Assembly: GCF_900105965.1 (NCBI RefSeq)
Contig: NZ_FNTV01000001.1
Coordinates: 1,054,001 to 1,118,000, forward strand
Length of the DNA stretch: 64,000 bases
From: Arthrobacter alpinus
Lineage (GTDB): Bacteria; Actinomycetota; Actinomycetes; Actinomycetales; Micrococcaceae
Reading direction: 5' to 3'
Shown here: in pieces, positions 59,140 to 64,000 of the stretch
Layout of the letters: each line of letters begins with the position of its first letter
Numbering within the stretch: the stretch's first letter is position 1
Position numbers and translations under genes: made by a program
Notes under the pieces: generated by a model
What the model saw: the letters and a program-made list of their open reading frames with translations, nothing else
What the model was told of the DNA's origin: nothing
The model's database searches: none

Positions 59140-60582
59140 ATGAGCGCAACATCAATCCAAGAGCCACCCGTCGGAGACGCCGACAGGAACCGGTGGTTCC
59201 TGTCCTCGGCCCCCATTGTCCGGTCCTTGATACATCTTTGTGTGCCCATGGCAGCGGCGATGATTGTCGGAGCGATCTACAACCTCATCAACGCCGGCGT
59301 CATCGGATCACTGCACATCACCGTATTGTTGGCGGCAATCACCCTGGGTTCGCCAATCCTTGGCCTGGTCATGGCGGTCGGCAACGTCTTCGGCGTCGGT
59401 GGTGGGGCCCGTATCTCGCGACTGCTGGGTGCGGCAGAGCACGACGCAACCGCCGCCAGCAACATCAAGCGTGTTTCAGCGTTCTCCTTCTGGGGAGCAG
59501 TTCTTGCAGGTGCCGCAATCGGTGCCATCGGGCTGCTGATGTTGGACCCCGTTGTGTCTCTTCTGGGCGCCAGCGGCGAAGCATTTACCGCAACCCGGGT
59601 ATTCGTGGGAGTACTGCTGGCATTTGTGCCTGTACTCGCCGCGGCAGTGTGCCTTGAACAGCTGGTCCGTGCCGAAGGAGCCGCCCGCCAGGTCATGATC
59701 GGACTCATCGCCTCCACCATCACCAACCTGCTGTTCGACGTCTTGTTCATCATGGTGCTGCATTGGGGAGTCACGGGCGCAGCGCTGGCAACCGGTCTGG
59801 CAAATCTGGCCTTGGTTCTTTACTTTGCCTTTTGGCTGACCCGGAACAGTGAGCACGCAAGTCTTGCCCCGCGCTGGTTCACGCTCGCACCCTCTGTTGT
59901 GAAACCAGTGCTCGGCGTTGGGGTCAGCACGCTTCTGCAGTCCGCTTTTCTCATCGTCACGGCCCTGGTGCTCAACAACCTTGCGGCTAGCTACGGCGAC
60001 GGGCCACTAGCGGCTATGGGGGTTGCTGTCCGCATCGCCCAGGTCCCGGAGTTCCTGCTGATGGGTGTAACGCTCGGGGTGTTGCCGCTGCTGGCCTACT
60101 CCTATGGCAAGGGGGACCGGAACCGCCTTTCAGAAGCGCTGCGAAAATCCGCCGTGACCGTTGGCGGTATCGCGCTGATCTCATCGGCGGTCATTTTCAC
60201 GTTCCGTGACCAAGTGTTCGAAGCGTTTGTCTCCGATCCCTCCGTCTTGGCGATCGGCGTCGTGGTACTCACGGCCCAGCTCGTTGCGATGATTGCCAAC
60301 GCCTTCACCGGCCTCATCACCTCACTGTTTCAGGCCACCGGACGCGCCCTCGCAGCCACTGTCATGTCAGTGACGCAAGGCATCCTGTTCATCCCGGTGG
60401 TGCTTCTCGGTAATCTCTGGTTCGGACTCTCTGGCATCATTTGGGCGCTGACAGCCACAGAAATTGCCGTTCTCTTTACCGGGTTGGTGATGTGGATTGC
60501 TTCCCGGCGCGCAATCGAAGGGGGATTGGCTGAAGGCAGTCCGGAGCGGGCTGAAGCTGTGCTTGAGGAGCAAGCGGCCTAG
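59140..60582 (+). CDS. MATE family efflux transporter
   Basis: 480 residues from ATG 59140 (AAAGGGGA before it; an earlier in-frame start lies in the intergenic spacer). About 12 helices in two similar halves, with NLINAGVIGSLH at the first helix and PILGLVMAVGNVFGVGGGAR, the family's typical loop. Exports drugs or metabolites in exchange for Na+ or H+. The partner regulator is the MarR upstream. Confidence 0.9.
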   Translation: MSATSIQEPPVGDADRNRWFLSSAPIVRSLIHLCVPMAAAMIVGAIYNLINAGVIGSLHITVLLAAITLGSPILGLVMAVGNVFGVGGGARISRLLGAAEHDATAASNIKRVSAFSFWGAVLAGAAIGAIGLLMLDPVVSLLGASGEAFTATRVFVGVLLAFVPVLAAAVCLEQLVRAEGAARQVMIGLIASTITNLLFDVLFIMVLHWGVTGAALATGLANLALVLYFAFWLTRNSEHASLAPRWFTLAPSVVKPVLGVGVSTLLQSAFLIVTALVLNNLAASYGDGPLAAMGVAVRIAQVPEFLLMGVTLGVLPLLAYSYGKGDRNRLSEALRKSAVTVGGIALISSAVIFTFRDQVFEAFVSDPSVLAIGVVVLTAQLVAMIANAFTGLITSLFQATGRALAATVMSVTQGILFIPVVLLGNLWFGLSGIIWALTATEIAVLFTGLVMWIASRRAIEGGLAEGSPERAEAVLEEQAA

Positions 60583-60949
60583 ACGGCTTCGCCTAGTGCA
60601 TCATTCCTCCCGCTCCCTGTTTTGCAAGCAGGGTCATCAGTTTGGTGAGATATGTGCTGTCGCAGGTACCGGCCCACCGAACGGCGGGGGCCGCAGTAGT
60701 TATCACCATGGGTGCCGCTCGATCTCCAGGGCAGCTTCGCCATTGTCTCTGTCGTGCTCAGACATCGACACTACAGAATTAGTCAGAAATGGTCGGCACT
60801 AGACTTCAGAAGCTGCCACGTCAGCACGACCCTGTCCGCACGTTAACCTTCTGGGGGACAGTGGATGGCAACAAGGACTTGGTCAGGTGGGATCCTCGTA
60901 GCGCAATAGCAGCACCGGCGGGGCGGGTGCCGGCTGGTAGGTTCGTTCA
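60583..60949. other. intergenic region with one dispersed repeat
   Basis: No supported gene in ~370 bases; contains hairpin repeat copy 12 (60831-60864) and the promoter of the 60950 gene. Confidence 0.5.
60831..60864 (+). repeat. dispersed hairpin repeat, copy 12
   Basis: CCTGTCC then GCACGTTAACCTTCT and GGGGGACAG: CTGTCC and GGACAG pair perfectly. Confidence 0.6.
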
Positions 60950-61180
60950 ATGAGGATGTTCCGGTACGTATATGTAGCCACATTCCTTTTTGCTGTGGCA
61001 ATCGCCTTCGTCGTGGACCTGCCTATGTGTGCGAAACTTGCTGTTCTTACCTGGACTGCGATCCCAGCTCTAATTCACGAGTACCAGTTAAGGAAGCGAG
61101 CCGCTGCTGCTGAGCGGGGTAATTGCTCCTCGAATGCTCTGCCGGATCAGATGCTGCACGCTTACAAAGAAAGTTCCTAG
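60950..61180 (+). CDS. small membrane protein
   Basis: 76 residues: two helices (FRYVYVATFLFAVAIAFVVD and CAKLAVLTWTAIPALIHEY) and a charged tail. TAGGTT lies six bases before the ATG. Function unknown. Confidence 0.58.
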   Translation: MRMFRYVYVATFLFAVAIAFVVDLPMCAKLAVLTWTAIPALIHEYQLRKRAAAAERGNCSSNALPDQMLHAYKESS

Positions 61181-61194
61181 GCAGTGACCAATCG

Positions 61195-61230
61195 CCCGAA
61201 AAGGGAGCCTCCCATGGGACAGTTTTGCGG
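61195..61230 (+). repeat. dispersed hairpin repeat, copy 13 (divergent)
   Basis: CCCGAAAAGGGAGCCTCCCA then TGGGACAGTTTT; weak match to the consensus. Confidence 0.4.
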
Positions 61231-61382
61231 CGTCGCATGGTGAGAATTTGGGCAGTGTCCATCGAACTCGTCCGACGCGTTGTCGATCTGGGTTGACAAG
61301 ATCTAGGGATTTGGAGTCCATGGCACGGACAGGGGCGCTCGACCTAGCCACCCCCAGCAATAGTTAGGAGAGGATGGTCGGT

Positions 61383-61925
61383 ATGTCGAGGAATGAGTTT
61401 GCAGTCTTTATCAACGGTAGTTACGGCGTTGGGAAATCTTCAGCCTTGGATCATGTCGCGGATCTCATGGCAGCTGCCAAGCGGCCGTTCAGTGTGATGG
61501 ATGTCGACTGGTTCCATCGATCGTGGCCGCCTGCAGCCGACGATCCGGCAAACATTCTTATCGAAGCCAAGAATATGTCGGCGGTTTGGCAGAATTATCG
61601 CGCGACCGGGATCCGGAATCTGGTTGTATCTGGTGTCATAGCCTCAATGGGGGACCACGCTAGGTATTCTGCGGCATTCGGTCTGCGGGTCCGTTCGGTC
61701 CGCCTTGTTGCTTCTGAGGAAGTTACTCGTGCGCGTCTCGCTGCTCGTTATAGCAGCGCCCAGGGTCTGAGTCTCGATTGGCATCTTGAGCGGTTCCAGG
61801 ATTTGAGCGAGACCATAGCGCAAGCTGGGCTAGATGAAATTGTCATCGATACGTCGGTACTGAGTCCGGCGGCAGTGGCAGAGAGTATTTGTGAGCACTT
61901 CGATCTAGTGGGCCAAGTCAGTTGA
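61383..61925 (+). CDS. P-loop nucleotide kinase-like protein
   Basis: 180 residues from ATG 61383, nine bases behind AGGAGAGG; an ATG at 61374 sits too close to that site. Walker A is FINGSYGVGKSSALDH; then SVMDVDWFHRSWPP, a lid-like AVWQNYRATGIRNLVVSG and VASEEVTRARLAARYSS. It fits the small kinase superfamily (adenylylsulfate kinase/shikimate kinase fold), substrate unknown. A decayed relative lies at 51253-51658. Confidence 0.75.
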   Translation: MSRNEFAVFINGSYGVGKSSALDHVADLMAAAKRPFSVMDVDWFHRSWPPAADDPANILIEAKNMSAVWQNYRATGIRNLVVSGVIASMGDHARYSAAFGLRVRSVRLVASEEVTRARLAARYSSAQGLSLDWHLERFQDLSETIAQAGLDEIVIDTSVLSPAAVAESICEHFDLVGQVS

Positions 61926-62074
61926 GATTCTGTCCGGTTACTGGCCCTCGAGCGTGGCCACACGATCATTGCTGGCGGATGGTGAACGAGCTGGCTCAGT
62001 AACGCGTCTCACCTGACCAGCCCGCATACGAAACGTTGACCGGGCGCTGACAATGTTGTTTGCAGGCGCGTGTT

Positions 62075-62383
62075 CTACTCGTCGTATTCCACGTCAGCGA
62101 AGGCTCTGACTTCTTCACGAAGTTGCTCGGCGATACTGGCACCCTCCACGTTCCACGCTGTTTCGTTTGCAGGCGAGCTCCAACCGCCGTCGTACACGTT
62201 CTCCGCATCCCAGGCGTCGTACCATCTGCGAAGTCGAAGCGTGAGGCCCTGCGACAGCCCAAAGTCCGCGGGCTCCATTGTGTATTTCGTCGATCGCTCA
62301 GCAGTGCCGTTCTCCCACGGTGGCCACCGATGGCCGTAGTCAGGAAACAGGCGGATGACGCGACGGACGGATTTCTCTGCCAT
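62075..62383 (-). CDS. conserved hypothetical protein
   Basis: 102 residues. The pattern VIRLFPDYGHRWPPWENGTA, KYTMEPADFGLSQGL and WNVEGASIAEQLREEVRAFA belongs to a small acidic soluble family I recognise only as hypothetical in actinobacteria. TAGGCT lies six bases before the ATG. It may be an immunity-type protein; no partner toxin is seen next to it. Confidence 0.65.
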   Translation of the reverse strand: MAEKSVRRVIRLFPDYGHRWPPWENGTAERSTKYTMEPADFGLSQGLTLRLRRWYDAWDAENVYDGGWSSPANETAWNVEGASIAEQLREEVRAFADVEYDE

Positions 62384-62476
62384 GACCGAAGCCTAAGCAG
62401 CAACGATTGATTTCCGCCGTATCTCGGGACAATGGCCCGACCTGAGAACGACGGGCCATTGTGCAAAGCTTGGTAG

Positions 62477-63673
62477 TTAGTTTGATGATGGCGGGAACGC
62501 GTGCCGCCGGCTCACAACCACGACCGCCAGCGCAATCACGATCAGCAATGCGGTTGCCCAAACCAGGGAGTCCGAACCCAGTGAGCCGAGCAGGACGCCG
62601 CCGAGGATTCCACCTGCGGCGATGCCAACGTTCCATCCGGTGACCATGACGCTCTGGGCGGCGTCCACGGCGGTATCGGCCACCTGCATCATGGCTGTCT
62701 GGAGAAGGCTTGCGGCTCCACCGAAGGCCAACCCCCAAGCTGCAGAGCCAACAAATACAGCAAATGGGGCCTCGGCCAGCAAGCCGAGGCTGATCATGGC
62801 GGCTCCGAAGAGGGACGTACTGGAAATCATCAAGGCACGCAGGTGGCGGTCGATCAAGGTTCCGGTGACCACAATGCTGATGAGCGAGCCGACACCAAAC
62901 ACGAGCAGGACTGCACTGACGGCATCACTCATACCCAAGGGGGCCAGGAATGAGGCGATGTAGGTGTAGAACAGGTTGTGGGCGGTGACGTAAAGAACTG
63001 CTGTGACGAGTACCGGCACCAACCCACGTAGCTTGAATACCTGCAGCAGAGGCGTTTGCTCCGCTTTGTCTTGTCCCGGCAGAACCGGCAGGACCGACAG
63101 CACCCAGACGATGAGAACGGCGGCGAAGAGAGCCATTGTCGCGAACGTGAAGCGCCACCCGATCAGTCCCGTCAGTAATGTAGCGGCCGGTGTACCCACG
63201 GCCAGGGCAATAGGTGTGCCGGCCAACGCGATCGTCAGGGCGCGGCCGCGATGTTCCTTGCTGACGATTCGACCCGCTATGCCTGCGATGATTCCCCATA
63301 GGACACCGGCAAACATGCCTGCAACGAAGCGCGCCCCGATCGCCACAGCGAAGGTCGGAGCCACCGCGACCGCCAGACTTGTCAGGACGTATCCAATGAG
63401 CGCAGCGACAAGCAGGTGACGCCTTGGGAACCGCATGGTTGCTCTGATGATCGGAATCGCTCCCACGATTGATCCGAGGGCATACACCGAGACGAATTGT
63501 CCGGCCGCCGATTCGGAGACCGATAGTCCTTGGCTGATTTGAGGAAGAATGCCAGCGGGCATGGTCTCCAACATGATGGTGAGGAAACCGCTGGCAGTCA
63601 GGGTCAAAATGTGCCAGATCGGGAAACGTGAAGACCGCTGCGTTTCTTCTAGGCCGTGTTGTACTTGAGTCAT
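62477..63673 (-). CDS. MFS transporter, arabinose/chloramphenicol exporter type
   Basis: About 398 residues from ATG 63673 (MTQVQHGLEETQRSSRFPIW); the longer reading to 63748 would cross the divergent promoter. Twelve helices, with the DHA1 pattern (ETMPAGILPQISQGLSVSES, then RFVAGMFAGVLWGIIAGIAG and TLIDRHLRALMI). Family members such as AraJ/CmlR-like exporters pump sugars or drugs out with protons. Divergent from the MerR regulator, which probably controls it. Confidence 0.88.
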   Translation of the reverse strand: MTQVQHGLEETQRSSRFPIWHILTLTASGFLTIMLETMPAGILPQISQGLSVSESAAGQFVSVYALGSIVGAIPIIRATMRFPRRHLLVAALIGYVLTSLAVAVAPTFAVAIGARFVAGMFAGVLWGIIAGIAGRIVSKEHRGRALTIALAGTPIALAVGTPAATLLTGLIGWRFTFATMALFAAVLIVWVLSVLPVLPGQDKAEQTPLLQVFKLRGLVPVLVTAVLYVTAHNLFYTYIASFLAPLGMSDAVSAVLLVFGVGSLISIVVTGTLIDRHLRALMISSTSLFGAAMISLGLLAEAPFAVFVGSAAWGLAFGGAASLLQTAMMQVADTAVDAAQSVMVTGWNVGIAAGGILGGVLLGSLGSDSLVWATALLIVIALAVVVVSRRHAFPPSSN

Positions 63674-63746
63674 AACCTTACAATAAATGGTTGACATTAG
63701 TGTCAAGGTCAAGTTGAACGCCCAAGTCCTTTGGAAGGTGCACCGC
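63674..63746. promoter_or_regulatory. divergent MFS/merR control region
   Basis: The perfect palindrome TTGACATTAGTGTCAA (63691-63706) with the partial repeat AAGGTCAAG next to it lies between the two starts. On the minus strand TTGACA and TAAGGT are 20 bases apart, the long spacing typical of MerR-activated promoters; an alternative -10 TATTGT lies six bases before the exporter ATG. Confidence 0.65.
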
Positions 63747-64000
63747 ATGAAAATCGGAGAACTGGCAAAGCTCTCAAATACCCCGACGAGGTCGCTGCGC
63801 TACTACGAGGAGCAAGGCCTGATCATCCCGCGCCGCCTAGAGAACGGGTATCGCGAATACGACGCCTATTTGATAGATCGCGCGATGCAGATCCGTGGAC
63901 TGATCGACAGTGGTGTTCCCACCAAGATCATTGCCCTGATCCTGCCTTGCCTAGACAAACCCCGCGGCATCGTGCCGGAGGACATCGAACCGGAGCTACT
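63747..64000 (+). CDS. MerR family transcriptional regulator (partial)
   Basis: About 84 residues up to the window edge. MKIGELAKLSNTPTRSLRYY, EEQGLIIPRR and ENGYREYDAY are the MerR winged-helix signature; then IDRAMQIRGLIDSGVPTKII. GGAAGG stands before the ATG. The effector-binding C-terminus is cut off. It likely regulates the divergent exporter. Confidence 0.92.
   Translation, partial: MKIGELAKLSNTPTRSLRYYEEQGLIIPRRLENGYREYDAYLIDRAMQIRGLIDSGVPTKIIALILPCLDKPRGIVPEDIEPEL

Overview
The window looks like a chromosomal segment of a high-GC Gram-positive bacterium of the Arthrobacter group (Micrococcaceae). I base this on the gene order def-fmt-rsmB-rpe-rib-his-trp-lgt-gltBD-pyk-ANTAR regulator, the HGxxPAAW and TIGR02234 proteins inside the trp cluster, the MDMPI-fold TIGR03085 protein, and the many apparently leaderless promoters. 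The genus is inferred from the gene content, not from a search.

Layout. (1) 1-15.2 kb: the late end of a siphovirus-like prophage. It runs from tail-chaperone end, tape measure, Dit-like tail protein, Gp37-like protein and tail tip/fibre proteins through an O-antigen-ligase-like membrane protein and small membrane proteins to a CHAP endolysin and a holin. Behind the lysis genes is a cluster of small accessory genes that ends beside the 3' end of tRNA-Val(CAC). (2) 15.2-16.4 kb: seven tRNA genes, with Val(GAC) and Gly(GCC) units tandemly duplicated. (3) 16.5-45.6 kb: conserved chromosome. It holds a PD-(D/E)XK protein, def, fmt, rsmB and rpe, then an FMN riboswitch followed by ribM-ribD-ribE-ribB-ribA-ribH, then hisE, hisG, hisF, hisI, trpE-C-B-A with two small membrane proteins, lgt, gltB (one-base frameshift), gltD, pyk, an ANTAR response regulator and tRNA-Leu(CAA). 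(4) 45.65-62.4 kb: an accessory region starting at the 3' end of tRNA-Leu. It has a second, inverted copy of the four-gene cassette at the prophage edge, many small membrane or unknown proteins, PadR and MarR regulators, a MATE exporter, a HEAT/DUF4304-like protein and decayed genes. (5) 62.4-64 kb: a divergent MFS exporter and MerR regulator, cut by the right edge.

How the genes work together. The riboswitch probably couples riboflavin import and synthesis to FMN level. The his and trp blocks contain most, not all, steps of their pathways (trpG, trpD and several his genes lie elsewhere). GltB and GltD form glutamate synthase, if the frameshift is a sequence error. MarR-MATE and MerR-MFS are regulator/exporter pairs.

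The most interesting structures are: (a) the inverted ~2 kb cassette (two-repeat helicase-associated-domain protein, 110-aa protein, 49-aa protein, zinc-ribbon protein) present once next to each of two different tRNA genes; (b) a family of about 13 short hairpin-forming repeats scattered only through the 48-61 kb accessory region; (c) a strikingly uniform TANNNT-six/seven-base-start codon arrangement, which supports several very small genes and fixes many starts.
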